This document shows, piece after piece, positions 1-8,044 of a stretch of 13,711 bases of DNA. Numbering within the stretch: the first letter of the stretch is position 1; every line of letters begins with the position of its first letter. The stretch is from Candidatus Aminicenantes bacterium UBA4085 (GTDB lineage: Bacteria; Acidobacteriota; Aminicenantia; Aminicenantales; UBA4085). The stretch covers positions 34,684-48,394 of the forward strand of contig DFYJ01000093.1 of NCBI GenBank assembly GCA_002383325.1. Reading direction: 5' to 3'. Position numbers and translations under genes: made by a program. Below the pieces are notes generated by a model, which saw only the letters and a program-made list of their open reading frames with translations, ran no database searches and was not told the DNA's origin.

Positions 1-3
1 TGA

Positions 4-22
4 GCTCCCTCGCCGGGGGAGC
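4..22 (-). terminator. Possible hairpin downstream of lepA, at the window edge
   Basis: A 6-bp perfect stem (GCTCCC at 4-9, GGGAGC at 17-22) with a 7-base loop lies about 40 bases after the lepA stop codon. On the minus strand any T-run would fall beyond the window start, so it cannot be told whether this is an intrinsic terminator. Apart from this hairpin nothing is seen in bases 1-62. Confidence 0.3.
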
Positions 23-62
23 GAACGTTTTCGGCCCCCCATCGCCCGAGCCCCCTCTTCTC

Positions 63-1853
63 TTACGGTCCTTCCAGGATCGCCAGAAACGCTTCCTGCG
101 GGATGTCGACGCGGCCGACGGTGCGCATGCGCTTCTTGCCGGCCTTCTGCTTCTCCAGCAGCTTCATCTTACGGGTGTAGTCGCCGCCGTAGAGCTTGGC
201 CAGGACGTCCTTGCGGAACGGCTTGACGGTCTCGCGGGCGATGATCCGGCTGCCCAGGGCGGCCTGCAGGGCCACCTCGTACTGTTGGCGCGGGATGGCT
301 TTGCGCATCTTCTCAACCAAAGCTCGCCCGAACGTATACGCCTTGTCGGTGTGGACAATGACCGAGAGCTCGTCGACCTGCTCCCGGTTGATCAGGATGT
401 CGAGCTTCACCAGCGGGCCGGCCCGGTAGCCGAACAGCTCGTAATCGAGCGAGGCGTACCCCTGGGAGCAGCTCTTGAGCTGGTTGAAGAAGTCGAAGAC
501 GACTTCGTTGAGCGGCAGCAGGTATTGGAGTAACACCCGCTGCGGGCTTATGTACTCCATCTTCTTCTGCTCGCCGCGGCGGCCTTCGAGCAGGGCCAGG
601 ATGGCGCCCAGGTAGCGGTCGGGCGTCAGGATCATGGCCTCGATGACCGGCTCCTCGATGCTCTCAATCTCTTGCGGCGGCGGCAGCTCGGAGGGGATGC
701 GAACCTCCTTCATCTGGCCCGCCTTCGTCCTGACCCGATAGCCGACGCTGGGCGCGGTCGTGAGCAGCGTCAGGCCGAACTCCCGCTCCAGACGCTCCTG
801 GATGATCTCGCGGTGGAGAAGCCCCAGAAAGCCGCAGCGGAAGCCCTGGCCCAGGGCCAGCGAGGCCTCGGGCTCATAGTAGAAGGAGGCGTCGTTGAGC
901 CGCAGCTTCTCCATGGCATCGCGAAGCTCCTCGATCCTCGTGTTTCCGGCCGGGAAGAGGCCGCAGAAGACCATCGGCTTGGCTTCCTTGAACCCGGGGA
1001 ACGGCGCCGCGGTCGGCCGCTGACGGTGGGTCACGGTGTCGCCGATGCGGGCATGGCTCAAGGTCTTGATGCCGGCGATGAGGTAGCCGACCTCGCCGGC
1101 CCCGAGGCGGACCTGCTTGACCGGCTTGGGGGTCAGCCAGCCCAGCTCCTCGACCGCGTAGTCGGCCCCGATCCCCATCAGCGTGATCGCGTCGCCGATC
1201 TTGATCTCGCCGTCGAAGATCCGGATGAGGACGATGACGCCGCGGAATGTGTCGTACCAAGAATCGAAGAGAAGGGCCTTGAGGGGCGCCGCGGGATCGC
1301 CCTTGGGCGGCGGGACGCGGGCGACCACAGCCTCGAGGATATCGGCCACGTTGAGCCCGGTCTTGGCGCTGGTCATCAGGGCCTCGGTCGGATCCAGCCC
1401 GACCACATGCTCGAGCTGCTCCAGGGCCGCGTCGACGTCGGCCGAGGGCAGGTCGATCTTGTTGATGACCGGGATCAGGTGGAGGTCGTTGTGCATGGCC
1501 AGGTAGGCGTTGGCCAGGGTCTGGGCTTCGACTCCCTGCGAGGCGTCGATGACCAGCAGCGCCCCCTCGCAGGCCTTCATGCTCCGGGAGACCTCGTAGG
1601 AGAAGTCGACGTGGCCGGGCGTGTCGATCAAGTTGAGGGCGTACTCGCGGCCGTCCTTGGCCGCGTAGCGGAGGCGGGCCGTCTGGGCCTTGATGGTGAT
1701 GCCCCGCTCGCGCTCGAGGTCCATGGTGTCGAGGGTCTGGGCCCGCATGTCTCGCGAGGAGACGGCTCCGGTCATTTCCAGGAAGCGGTCGGCCAGGGTG
1801 CTCTTGCCATGGTCGATATGGGCGATGATCGAGAAGTTGCGGATGTTGTTCAT
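63..1853 (-). CDS. lepA: Elongation factor 4 (LepA), ribosome-associated translational GTPase
   Basis: This encodes a 596-residue protein, the normal length for LepA/EF4, a GTPase that binds the ribosome and acts on stalled or mispositioned complexes, especially under ionic or cold stress. The GTPase motifs are all present: AHIDHGKST (11-19), GITIK (51-55), DTPGH (77-81), NKID (131-134) and SAK (162-164). The C-terminus has the LepA-specific ending, with [15 protein letters not shown] close to the last residue. The ATG at 1853 (MNNIRNF) is chosen because it matches the family N-terminus. An upstream in-frame start at 1889 would add 12 atypical residues and overlap the antiporter gene. The gene starts 4 bases after the antiporter stop codon, and no strong Shine-Dalgarno sequence is seen, so translation may be coupled to that gene. 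Family identification is secure. Confidence 0.97.
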   Translation of the reverse strand: MNNIRNFSIIAHIDHGKSTLADRFLEMTGAVSSRDMRAQTLDTMDLERERGITIKAQTARLRYAAKDGREYALNLIDTPGHVDFSYEVSRSMKACEGALLVIDASQGVEAQTLANAYLAMHNDLHLIPVINKIDLPSADVDAALEQLEHVVGLDPTEALMTSAKTGLNVADILEAVVARVPPPKGDPAAPLKALLFDSWYDTFRGVIVLIRIFDGEIKIGDAITLMGIGADYAVEELGWLTPKPVKQVRLGAGEVGYLIAGIKTLSHARIGDTVTHRQRPTAAPFPGFKEAKPMVFCGLFPAGNTRIEELRDAMEKLRLNDASFYYEPEASLALGQGFRCGFLGLLHREIIQERLEREFGLTLLTTAPSVGYRVRTKAGQMKEVRIPSELPPPQEIESIEEPVIEAMILTPDRYLGAILALLEGRRGEQKKMEYISPQRVLLQYLLPLNEVVFDFFNQLKSCSQGYASLDYELFGYRAGPLVKLDILINREQVDELSVIVHTDKAYTFGRALVEKMRKAIPRQQYEVALQAALGSRIIARETVKPFRKDVLAKLYGGDYTRKMKLLEKQKAGKKRMRTVGRVDIPQEAFLAILEGP

Positions 1854-1857
1854 GTCT

Positions 1858-3336
1858 TTAGGATGATCGCGCGAACAGCGTGTGGCCAACCAGCAGGAGC
1901 GCGGCCGGGGCGGCCAGGGCCGCGAGCAGCCCCCACCCCAAGCCGAGCAGCAGATATCCCAGCGAGGCGGCGGCTAGCGCGGCCAGGCTTTGGGGCAGCA
2001 TGGTCTTGATGTGGTAGATCGGCGGGATGCCGCAGGCGATGCCCGTCATCATGGCCTTCTCGGAGTACGGGATGAGATGCTCCCCGGCTACAGCGCCTGT
2101 GATGACGGCGCCCGACATGATCGGGATCAGGTCCGGGTGAGCATGGCCGAGGCTGAAGGCTACGGGCAGGACCAGGCTCATGGCGCCCCAGGAGAATCCC
2201 GTCGCCACCGTGATGGCGGCGGCCAGCAGGAAGGCCAGCATCGGCAGGACGGAGGGGCTCAGCCAGGGACCGATCGTCCCGGCCAGGTAGGTCCCCGTCC
2301 CCAAGTCCACCGCCTGGCGGGAGAGAGCCGTCGCCAGCAGCATGATCAGCGACACCTCCATCATGGCCAGCACACCGCGGTGGAAGCTCCTCCGGATGTG
2401 GAGATGCGATAAGACGCCGTCCCGCCAGAGACAAGCCGCGCCGACGACGAGGGCGGCCAGCGTCGCGCCGATCAGGCCTTCGATGGGACGGGCGTTGCGC
2501 AGGATGGATTCCAGCGACAGGGGCTCCCCCGCCTTGCGGGCGAAGAATATCCCGGTACCGATGAGCGCCGTGAAGGCCCCTCCCACAAGGATCGCCAGCG
2601 GGACGACGGCGTGCCGCGATCGGGCGCCCTCCCCCTCGACGTCCTCATCGGGTCGGGCCGGGAAGCGGCGCTTGTCAAGGCGGCTTCCGAACCAACGCCC
2701 GGTCCAGGCCACGGCCAGGGTCAGGGCCACGGCCAGGAAAGTGTAGAGATGGTAGGGCAAAGCCCGCAGGAAGAGGACCGTGGCCGGCGCTTCGCGCCCG
2801 ACGGACGCTGCGGCGCGGGCCAACTCCGAGCTCTCGAAGGCCGACCACGTCGACAACAGGGCGGCGCTGGCCAGGATAGCCACCACGTCGATGATGTAGG
2901 CCAGCAGGGCCGGGCTGACGGCAAGCCGGTCCAGGACCGGCCGCATGGCCGAGCCGCTGATGAGGACGTTGGCGTAGTCGTCGAAGAAAAGTCCGGCCGA
3001 CAGCCCCCAGGCGGCCATCCGTCCCCGGCGCGGCGTGGAGAGACGGCGCGACAGCCGGTGGGCCAGGGCGGCGTAGGCCCCGCTGGCGCCGATCATTTCC
3101 AGCAGCCCGCCCACCAGCAGGATGAAGATGACGATCTTGAGCTTGTCGACGTCGATGAGCCCGGCCTTCAAGGAAGTCCAGAAGAATCCCGCGGACGCAC
3201 CGACGTGGCCTTGTCCGAGGATGAGCGCTCCGGCCAGGATTCCCAGCAGCAGGGCCAGGGTCAGACGACGGAAAAAGACCGCGCCCAGAATGGTCACCAG
3301 GGCCGGGAGCAGGACGAGCAGGCCGGGATCCGCCAT
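1858..3336 (-). CDS. nhaC: NhaC-family Na+/H+ antiporter
   Basis: A very hydrophobic protein of about 492 residues with roughly 11-12 membrane-spanning stretches, as in NhaC antiporters, which exchange Na+ for H+ across the inner membrane. The clearest mark is FFDDYAN at about 117-123, followed by an MRPV segment; paired aspartates in this position are typical of the family and are likely part of the ion path. A second conserved-looking stretch, [14 protein letters not shown], lies in the C-terminal half. The ATG at 3336 is chosen because it leaves a 4-base gap after the decarboxylase stop. An alternative ATG at 3360 would add 8 residues and overlap that gene by 20 bases. Within the same superfamily some members exchange organic acids, so substrate exchange for the neighbouring decarboxylase (amino acid or amine) is possible. 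Family call firm, substrate inferred. Confidence 0.9.
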   Translation of the reverse strand: MADPGLLVLLPALVTILGAVFFRRLTLALLLGILAGALILGQGHVGASAGFFWTSLKAGLIDVDKLKIVIFILLVGGLLEMIGASGAYAALAHRLSRRLSTPRRGRMAAWGLSAGLFFDDYANVLISGSAMRPVLDRLAVSPALLAYIIDVVAILASAALLSTWSAFESSELARAAASVGREAPATVLFLRALPYHLYTFLAVALTLAVAWTGRWFGSRLDKRRFPARPDEDVEGEGARSRHAVVPLAILVGGAFTALIGTGIFFARKAGEPLSLESILRNARPIEGLIGATLAALVVGAACLWRDGVLSHLHIRRSFHRGVLAMMEVSLIMLLATALSRQAVDLGTGTYLAGTIGPWLSPSVLPMLAFLLAAAITVATGFSWGAMSLVLPVAFSLGHAHPDLIPIMSGAVITGAVAGEHLIPYSEKAMMTGIACGIPPIYHIKTMLPQSLAALAAASLGYLLLGLGWGLLAALAAPAALLLVGHTLFARSS

Positions 3337-3340
3337 GGTC

Positions 3341-5317
3341 TCACTCGAAGCAGTTGTCACCCATCTCGTGGCCCTGCCGGGCGAGCTCGCGCTCTTCGTC
3401 CGCCGTGATGACGCTGACCAGGCCGTCGGGCAGGCCGTGGATCTCGACGCCGTATTCGCGGTAGGCCGCCAATTCCTCGATGATGCCCCGGTTGATCACC
3501 TGCCCGGGGACGAGCAGCGGGATGCCCGGCGGGTAGGGCACGACCATGGCCGTGGCCACGCGGCCCTCGGCCTCGCGCAGGGGGATCTTCTCGCCGTCGC
3601 AGTAGAAGGCGAAGCGGGGGCGATACTTGATCGGCGACAGCGCCAGCTTGAACTCCCGCGTGGCCTTAAAGCTGTCGGCCATCCGCTGGCTTCCGCTCAT
3701 GCGCTCGATATTCTCCAGGGCGATGAACAGCCGGTTGAGCTTGCTGGTCGTGGCCCCGATGGTGATGAGCACGGTCAGGGTGTTGAAGGTGCTCTTCTCG
3801 ATCTGGATGTTGTGCTTGGAGAGCAGGATGCGCTCGATCTCCCGCGAATCGTAGCCCGACTGCGAGACGTCGATGGTCAGCTTGGTCCGATCCAGGCGGA
3901 CGTTGTCGTGGCGGACCTCGTCGGAGATGAGGTCCTCCAAACCGAGTACCCGGAATTTTTGCAGGCTGTTGATCGAGCGGCGCAGAGAATCGCCCAGGTC
4001 GAGGATCCTCTGCAGCAGCCCGAAGCCCTCCATGGCCATCTGCCGCCGGGCCACGTCCAGGCTGGCGATCATCGGATACTGGGGGCTGGTGCTGGCGTGC
4101 ATGTTGAAGTTCTCGCGGAAGAAGCCCTCCATCCGCTCGAAGTCGGGATCCTGGACATGGATCATGGAAGCCTGGCTGAAGGCGCTCATGGTCTTGTGGG
4201 TGCTCTGGGTGGCGTAGTCGGCGCCGGCGGCCATGGCCGAGGGGTAAAAGGCCGGGTGGAAGTTGGCGTAGCCGAACCAGGCCTCGTCGACGATGACCTT
4301 GATGCTCCGTTTGTGGGCTTCCTCGACGATGTCCTTGATGTCGTAGATCAGGCCGTCGTAGGTGCAGTTGGTCAGGATCAGCGCCTTGACCTTTTTCCCG
4401 GCCGCCTGCGCCTTGTCCATGGCCCGGACGATCGAGGCCTTGGGGACCGGCCCGAAGATGCCGTAGCGGTTGTTGACGCTGGGCTTCAGGTAGATGGGCT
4501 CGGCCCCGGAGATGACCACCCCGTAGTGGACGCTCTTGTGGCAGTTGCGGTCGAGGAGGATGGCCTCGCCCGGCTTGAGCAGCGTCTGGATGAGGACCTT
4601 GTTGGCCGTGCTGGTCCCGTTGGTGGAGAAAAAGGTGTAGCGGGCGCCGAAGGCCCGGGCGGCCAGGTCTTGGGCCTCCTTGATGACCCCGCTGGGATCG
4701 AGCAGGGAGTCGAGCTCGGGGACCGAGACGCTCAGGTCGGACTGGAAGAGGTGGGGGCCGAAGAACTTGAAGAACTCGCCGGCCGCGGGGCTGTTCTTGA
4801 CCGAGTCGCCGCCCGAATGACCGGGCGTATGCCAGGCGTCGCGGGCCTGCAGGGCGTACTCGCGCAGCTTGTCGAAGAAGGGAGCCCGGTCCTTGGAGCT
4901 GAGGATCTCGGCTCGGATCTTCTTGGCGATTTCCTCGTAGTCCCGGTCGGGCTTGAAAAAGTAGCCGTTGGTGTAGCCGCCGGCGCTGAACAGGGTGCAG
5001 TCGCGCTCGGCGGTGAAGAGAAAGATGTTGACCTCGAAGCGCAGGGCCAGGATGCGCTTGAAGAGGTCCACACCCTCGACCATCTCGGCCGACTTGGGGG
5101 CCAGGGGCAGGCGCCACTCCGTCAGGACGGCATGGATGCCGTTGTCGTTTCGCAGCTCCGCCTCGGCCTCCTGCCAGGTGGCGGCGCCGACGGCCTTGAA
5201 GCCGCGGGCCCGAAGCTCCCTCAGCTCGTCCTTGAGCTCGCGGCCGCTGGGCGTCATCACCAGGACTTTATAAGCCGGCGGGCGGTCGGATGGACAGGAA
5301 CAGCGTTGGGCGGACAT
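3341..5317 (-). CDS. Orn/Lys/Arg decarboxylase (fold-type I PLP enzyme)
   Basis: A 658-residue protein with the architecture of the large bacterial ornithine, lysine and arginine decarboxylases. These remove CO2 from a basic amino acid to make a polyamine or diamine, consuming a cytoplasmic proton. Residues 1 to about 130 form the receiver-like 'wing' domain. The PLP core follows with HTPGHSGG (163-170), STNGTSTANK (231-240), VDEAWFG (343-349) and the Schiff-base motif STHKT with Lys375. A C-terminal PYPPGIPLLVPGQ motif, also typical, is present. The ATG at 5317 is preceded by AAAGGA at suitable spacing; the open frame continues upstream to 6241 but there overlaps the beta-propeller gene in another frame and is not coding. 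It lies 4 bases ahead of nhaC. Which amino acid is used cannot be read from sequence alone; arginine or lysine are the leading options. Confidence 0.93.
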   Translation of the reverse strand: MSAQRCSCPSDRPPAYKVLVMTPSGRELKDELRELRARGFKAVGAATWQEAEAELRNDNGIHAVLTEWRLPLAPKSAEMVEGVDLFKRILALRFEVNIFLFTAERDCTLFSAGGYTNGYFFKPDRDYEEIAKKIRAEILSSKDRAPFFDKLREYALQARDAWHTPGHSGGDSVKNSPAAGEFFKFFGPHLFQSDLSVSVPELDSLLDPSGVIKEAQDLAARAFGARYTFFSTNGTSTANKVLIQTLLKPGEAILLDRNCHKSVHYGVVISGAEPIYLKPSVNNRYGIFGPVPKASIVRAMDKAQAAGKKVKALILTNCTYDGLIYDIKDIVEEAHKRSIKVIVDEAWFGYANFHPAFYPSAMAAGADYATQSTHKTMSAFSQASMIHVQDPDFERMEGFFRENFNMHASTSPQYPMIASLDVARRQMAMEGFGLLQRILDLGDSLRRSINSLQKFRVLGLEDLISDEVRHDNVRLDRTKLTIDVSQSGYDSREIERILLSKHNIQIEKSTFNTLTVLITIGATTSKLNRLFIALENIERMSGSQRMADSFKATREFKLALSPIKYRPRFAFYCDGEKIPLREAEGRVATAMVVPYPPGIPLLVPGQVINRGIIEELAAYREYGVEIHGLPDGLVSVITADEERELARQGHEMGDNCFE

Positions 5318-5436
5318 GGTCGTGATTCCTTTGGAGCGGGTTTCGGGGGTCAGTGCCCATCCCCGGCAGGCGACGACCCGGCGGGGCTGAAAACCGTTGA
5401 TTACAATACCATATCGGGCGCGGAAAAGGAAGCCGC

Positions 5437-6585
5437 TTACTTGAAAACCTCCGGCAAGTTGGTGATCCGATAATCCTCGTAAACCAGGAAGTCGTCGATC
5501 TTCGCCGTCCGTGAAAAGCCGCCGGCATGAAAAGCCATCGAATCGAAAGCCAGGCCCTCGGGAGGAAGCAGGACGTAGAGAAAGCGCCCGTCGGGGCCGA
5601 AGACGTCGATGGCCGACTGCTTGGGGCCGGTCACCCGCCGGACCAGGAGAATGCCGTTCGCCATGGGCTGGATCAAATTCATCGCTACATAACGATCGGG
5701 GTAGGCATCCGGGATCCACTTCCCGGCTTCGCTCTTGACGAAGGAGCCGATCATGAGCTCGATGTCGCCGCGGTCGACCTTGGGACGGATGTGCGCCTTC
5801 TCGATGACCAGCAGCGTGTCTCCCTTGAGATCTTTGACCAAGATCTTGTATTCGGTGTTGATGGCCGCGTAGACGCGGCCGGCGGAGACGTCGCAGCCGA
5901 AGCACAGATTCGGCGTCCCCCAGGGGTCCGAAAGGCCCGCCTTGCCGTCCTTTTTTCGAATGCTTCCCAAATCGCTGCCTTTGAGATACTCGACTTCCTC
6001 CACGTCGGCCAGGCTTTCCTTGCTGAAGCGGACGAGAACCAGGGCTTTCCCCTCGGACAAGCCATCCGGGCTTCGATCCCTCCGCTCGGCCAGGAAACGC
6101 GTCTTGTCGATGAGGAACGACGGGCGAATCTTCAATGTGCGCTCGGTGATGAGCTTGCCCGTACGATCGAACTCGGCCAGCTTCTGCCCCGAGGAGACCC
6201 AGATCCCATCGCCCAGGAAGAACGGCATGGCGCCGCTCCACTTGCCGAACTCGCCAGGCCCCTGGCCTTCCCTCGACAGCCGGCCTCGGTATTCGCCCTT
6301 CGGTCCGAAGCGATGGAGCTCGGTGTCGGAATAGAGCATCACCTCGCCGTCGGTGCCGCGCTGGAAGCCGAATGCGCTGAAGCCCACGTCAGGCTGGTCG
6401 TAAGGATTGATCGTCAAGACCTTCTGAGCCTCGAGCTTGACGGTTCCTTTCAGCGGCGTCTCGGAATTGCGGACATGGACGATGCCGTCGATCGTAACGA
6501 CTTGAGCCGTCCCCCGGGCTGAGATTGATCCCGTTAAGACGGCCGAGACCGCGATTAGGGCTAGCACCAGACGAGCTAACTTCAT
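5437..6585 (-). CDS. Secreted 6-bladed beta-propeller protein
   Basis: A 382-residue protein with an N-terminal Sec signal sequence (MKLARLVLALIAVSAVLTG, cleavage probably before residue 30). Repeated short beta-rich units follow, such as FGPKGEYRGRLSREGQGPGEF and, later, FGPDGRFLYVL. The REGQGPGEF segment and the F-x-x-x-G-K repeats match the 6-bladed beta-propeller family that is abundant in Aminicenantes and Bacteroidetes. No enzyme motif is seen; such proteins are usually of unknown function and may bind ligands or partners outside the inner membrane. The ATG at 6585 has a strong GGAGG Shine-Dalgarno sequence. No convincing promoter is seen in the 114 bases upstream, which contain only TATAAA and TATAAC hexamers without a good -35, plus two weak 4-5 bp hairpins. 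The gene is 119 bases ahead of the decarboxylase, with no strong terminator between them. Confidence 0.8.
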   Translation of the reverse strand: MKLARLVLALIAVSAVLTGSISARGTAQVVTIDGIVHVRNSETPLKGTVKLEAQKVLTINPYDQPDVGFSAFGFQRGTDGEVMLYSDTELHRFGPKGEYRGRLSREGQGPGEFGKWSGAMPFFLGDGIWVSSGQKLAEFDRTGKLITERTLKIRPSFLIDKTRFLAERRDRSPDGLSEGKALVLVRFSKESLADVEEVEYLKGSDLGSIRKKDGKAGLSDPWGTPNLCFGCDVSAGRVYAAINTEYKILVKDLKGDTLLVIEKAHIRPKVDRGDIELMIGSFVKSEAGKWIPDAYPDRYVAMNLIQPMANGILLVRRVTGPKQSAIDVFGPDGRFLYVLLPPEGLAFDSMAFHAGGFSRTAKIDDFLVYEDYRITNLPEVFK

Positions 6586-6699
6586 GTCCCCCCTCCAAAA
6601 AGGTCGCGCCGATGGTTATACGTCCGTGCCGCATAAGATGTTTATACCCTGTAGAGGGCTTTATGGGGGTCCTATAGATGAGGACAGCGCTAACAAATG

Positions 6700-7116
6700 T
6701 CAGGGCTTCTGCCTCCCCTTTGCGAACTGTAGTTTTCCATAGGCCCAGCTTTCTTCCCTGATCTGCAGAGCGGAGCCGAGCCTCCTAGCCATGGCCCGCG
6801 ACAAGGGCCGCTTGCCCCGCTCGAAGTCGCTGACCATGTTTTGCCGGACCTGGAGCTTGCCGGCCAGCTCACTCTGGGTTAAGCCCGCCTTGAGGCGAGC
6901 TCCTGCCAGGAGGTTTCCAACGCGGTTCTTCTCCATTTCCCGCCAGAAATCGGTGGACTCGATGGGCACTAGCTGATCGCCCGTATCGTCCTTCTCACCC
7001 ACCGCAAGAACATCCACGTCATACTTCCTGCGCAGCCACTCCACGATCTCCGCCGCTCGGTCGCCCTGAATGGACAGCTCAATACGGGGCTTTTTCACGA
7101 CCAAAATCAACCGCAC
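6700..7116 (-). CDS. XRE-family helix-turn-helix protein, probable antitoxin/repressor
   Basis: A protein of about 138 residues with an XRE (Cro/CI-type) helix-turn-helix at about 68-118: GNLLAGARLKAGLTQSELAG, then VRQNMVSDFERGKRPLS. Such domains bind DNA as dimers. The first 60 residues are a separate unit containing RIELSIQGDRAAEIVEWLRR and KYDVDVLAV, with a beta-alpha-beta look; I do not recognise it, and it could be the surface that binds the partner protein. The start is uncertain: a GTG at 7116 is used here, but TTG at 7110 or 7104 and GTG at 7098 are also in frame, and no Shine-Dalgarno sequence stands out. The gene begins 15 bases after the NYN nuclease stop on the same strand, giving toxin-first order as in HigBA-type modules. 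It probably represses the shared promoter at 7834-7862. The antitoxin role is inferred from context and domain type. Confidence 0.82.
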   Translation of the reverse strand: MRLILVVKKPRIELSIQGDRAAEIVEWLRRKYDVDVLAVGEKDDTGDQLVPIESTDFWREMEKNRVGNLLAGARLKAGLTQSELAGKLQVRQNMVSDFERGKRPLSRAMARRLGSALQIREESWAYGKLQFAKGRQKP

Positions 7117-7131
7117 TGATACGGATAATGA

Positions 7132-7752
7132 TTAAGGGACATACCTATTAGGATCAAGACAAGAGTCATACACGTTCTTTTCAATATAAATCCAATCGGT
7201 CTTGTTAATTCCTCTTTTGTTAATACTCGTTGGACTTATAGGAAAAGCCGATGCGATCTTTATCCATCGCGCTTGATTTACAGAAATCCTCCTGACTTCA
7301 TCGGCGACCTCAGATAAATCTTGGTCTTGCGAAAAGACAAGAGCCACATCGAATACCTTGTCTTGCGCATGTCTGATTACATCAATGGCGATTCGAACAT
7401 CGATACCTTTTTCTTGACCCATAAGAACAGGTTGCTGGGTTCCGTCTCTCAGTTTAATGATTTTATTTTGATATTTTAGCTCTCTGGTGAAGATCCATAT
7501 ACCGCGCGTACCCATTATGGCAAGCTTTTTCGTCCAAAAACCGGCCCAAAACGCATTGTCGCGTTCTGCGGGCACACCGGTGTAAAAACAAATCTTGTCT
7601 AGCTCCCACCCATGATCAAAACATACTTTTCTGGCAAGCAGACTGACATCATAGTTCGGATATGTGTATCCAAAAGACTCTCTTACGGAATGAAAAAGAT
7701 TTTGCCCATCAAAGAACGCGTACGTTCTCTTTATCGCCGGTTCGGATGGCAA
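7132..7752 (-). CDS. NYN-domain (PIN-like, LabA/DUF88-type) RNase, probable toxin
   Basis: A 206-residue protein spanning a NYN domain, a PIN-like metal-dependent RNase fold. Acidic residues lie where the family places its metal site: FFDGQN (Asp15), EKGID with Asp118, AID with Asp124, and SQDQD (Asp143, Asp145). The C-terminal INKTDWIYIEKNVYDSCLDP resembles the tail of widespread stand-alone NYN proteins. The TTG at 7752 is preferred, giving a LPSEPAIKR N-terminus with GGGGA about 5 bases upstream. A TTG at 7812 would add 20 residues without family likeness and lies only about 15 bases from the predicted transcription start. The coding DNA is strikingly AT-rich compared with its neighbours (hand count for 7201-7260: 22 of 60 GC; for 9181-9240: 44 of 60), suggesting recent transfer. 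It probably acts with the XRE gene that follows. Nuclease fold firm, toxin role inferred. Confidence 0.85.
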   Translation of the reverse strand: MPSEPAIKRTYAFFDGQNLFHSVRESFGYTYPNYDVSLLARKVCFDHGWELDKICFYTGVPAERDNAFWAGFWTKKLAIMGTRGIWIFTRELKYQNKIIKLRDGTQQPVLMGQEKGIDVRIAIDVIRHAQDKVFDVALVFSQDQDLSEVADEVRRISVNQARWIKIASAFPISPTSINKRGINKTDWIYIEKNVYDSCLDPNRYVP

Positions 7753-7830
7753 TTGATCCCCATTAACAAATAACCCCGCCCGAGACCCTTCGGTTGATCG
7801 AGCGGGGAGCAAGTACGCTTCAGCGCTGCT

Positions 7831-7851
7831 GCTAATCTAGGCCGCATTAGC
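7831..7851. promoter_or_regulatory. Inverted repeat over the -10 region, candidate XRE operator
   Basis: GCTAAT (7831-7836) and ATTAGC (7846-7851) form a perfect 6-bp inverted repeat with a 9-base spacer, 21 bp in all. It covers the -10 hexamer and much of the -10/-35 spacer of the NYN/XRE promoter. Size and position suit a dimeric XRE repressor that blocks RNA polymerase. A separate 8-bp palindrome, CAGCGCTG, sits at 7821-7828 near the predicted start of transcription. Confidence 0.55.
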
Positions 7852-7862
7852 CCAAAAGTCAA
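7834..7862 (-). promoter_or_regulatory. Sigma70-like promoter of the NYN/XRE module
   Basis: Read on the minus strand: TTGACT (-35, 5 of 6 consensus; 7857-7862), a 17-base spacer, then TAGATT (-10, 4 of 6; 7834-7839). Transcription would start near 7827, about 75 bases before the preferred TTG start. It lies directly downstream of the terminator at 7883-7925, so the module has its own insulated transcription. Confidence 0.65.
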
Positions 7863-7882
7863 TAGATCGCTTCAACGAGTGG

Positions 7883-7925
7883 GAAAAGAGGCGCCGCCCC
7901 TCCCTCTCGCGGGAAGGACGGCGCC
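7883..7925 (-). terminator. Strong intrinsic terminator of the peptidase operon
   Basis: On the minus strand, arms at 7911-7925 and 7890-7904 can pair over 15 bp (two G-U wobbles) around a 6-base loop. GGCGCCG/CGGCGCC forms the base of the stem and TCCC/GGGA the top. TCTTTT follows immediately. This is a textbook rho-independent terminator for transcription leaving the M28 gene, 120 bases beyond its stop. No T-run follows on the plus strand. Confidence 0.75.
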
Positions 7926-7939
7926 CCTGGTTAAGCCGT

Positions 7940-7970
7940 GTCCGGCGCTGACGGAAGAAGCGCGCCGGAC
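7940..7970. other. GC-rich stem-loop in the peptidase 3' untranslated region
   Basis: A perfect 9-bp inverted repeat, GTCCGGCGC (7940-7948) and GCGCCGGAC (7962-7970), has a 13-base loop. No T-run follows on either strand, so it is not a classical terminator by itself. It sits between the terminator and the 7973-8044 structure. Confidence 0.5.
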
Positions 7971-7972
7971 GG

Positions 7973-8044
7973 AAATAGGGAATTACGTATACCGCCCTCA
8001 CATCCTATTGGATATGAGGGCAACACGAGCTCATCCCCCTATTT
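7973..8044. repeat. Nested inverted repeat, REP- or MITE-like
   Basis: Outer arms AAATAGGG (7973-7980) and CCCTATTT (8037-8044) are perfect inverse complements. Inside, CCCTCACATCC (7995-8005) and GGATATGAGGG (8010-8020) pair over 11 positions with one mismatch around a 4-base loop. The element abuts the M28 stop codon at 8045-8047. The outer arms resemble those of small palindromic repeats seen next to genes in some bacteria. Whether it recurs in the genome cannot be seen here. Confidence 0.45.

Noticed and set aside
672-2009. A 445-codon open frame on the plus strand opposite lepA
   Set aside because: Shadow of lepA; it spans the lepA/nhaC junction and has no family features.
5318-5436. 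Riboswitch or promoter ahead of the decarboxylase
   Set aside because: Only weak hexamers and a 5-bp GC stem are visible; no known riboswitch pattern recognised.
3122-5473. A 783-codon open frame on the plus strand opposite the decarboxylase gene
   Set aside because: It is the antisense shadow of a well-identified gene in GC-rich DNA; its translation is low-complexity (Gly, Val, Asp, Leu) and has no domain motif.
5318-6241. Upstream in-frame extension of the decarboxylase (to 966 codons)
   Set aside because: The extension overlaps the beta-propeller gene in another frame, while the ATG at 5317 has a ribosome site and fits family length.
6669-6685. GTCCT/AGGAC hairpin after the XRE gene as terminator
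   Set aside because: Only 5 bp and no T-run follows on the minus strand; too weak to call.
6685-6691. CAGCGCT shared by both ends of the NYN/XRE island (also 7821-7827), as a possible attachment repeat
   Set aside because: Seven bases in direct orientation is within chance, with no longer match around either copy.
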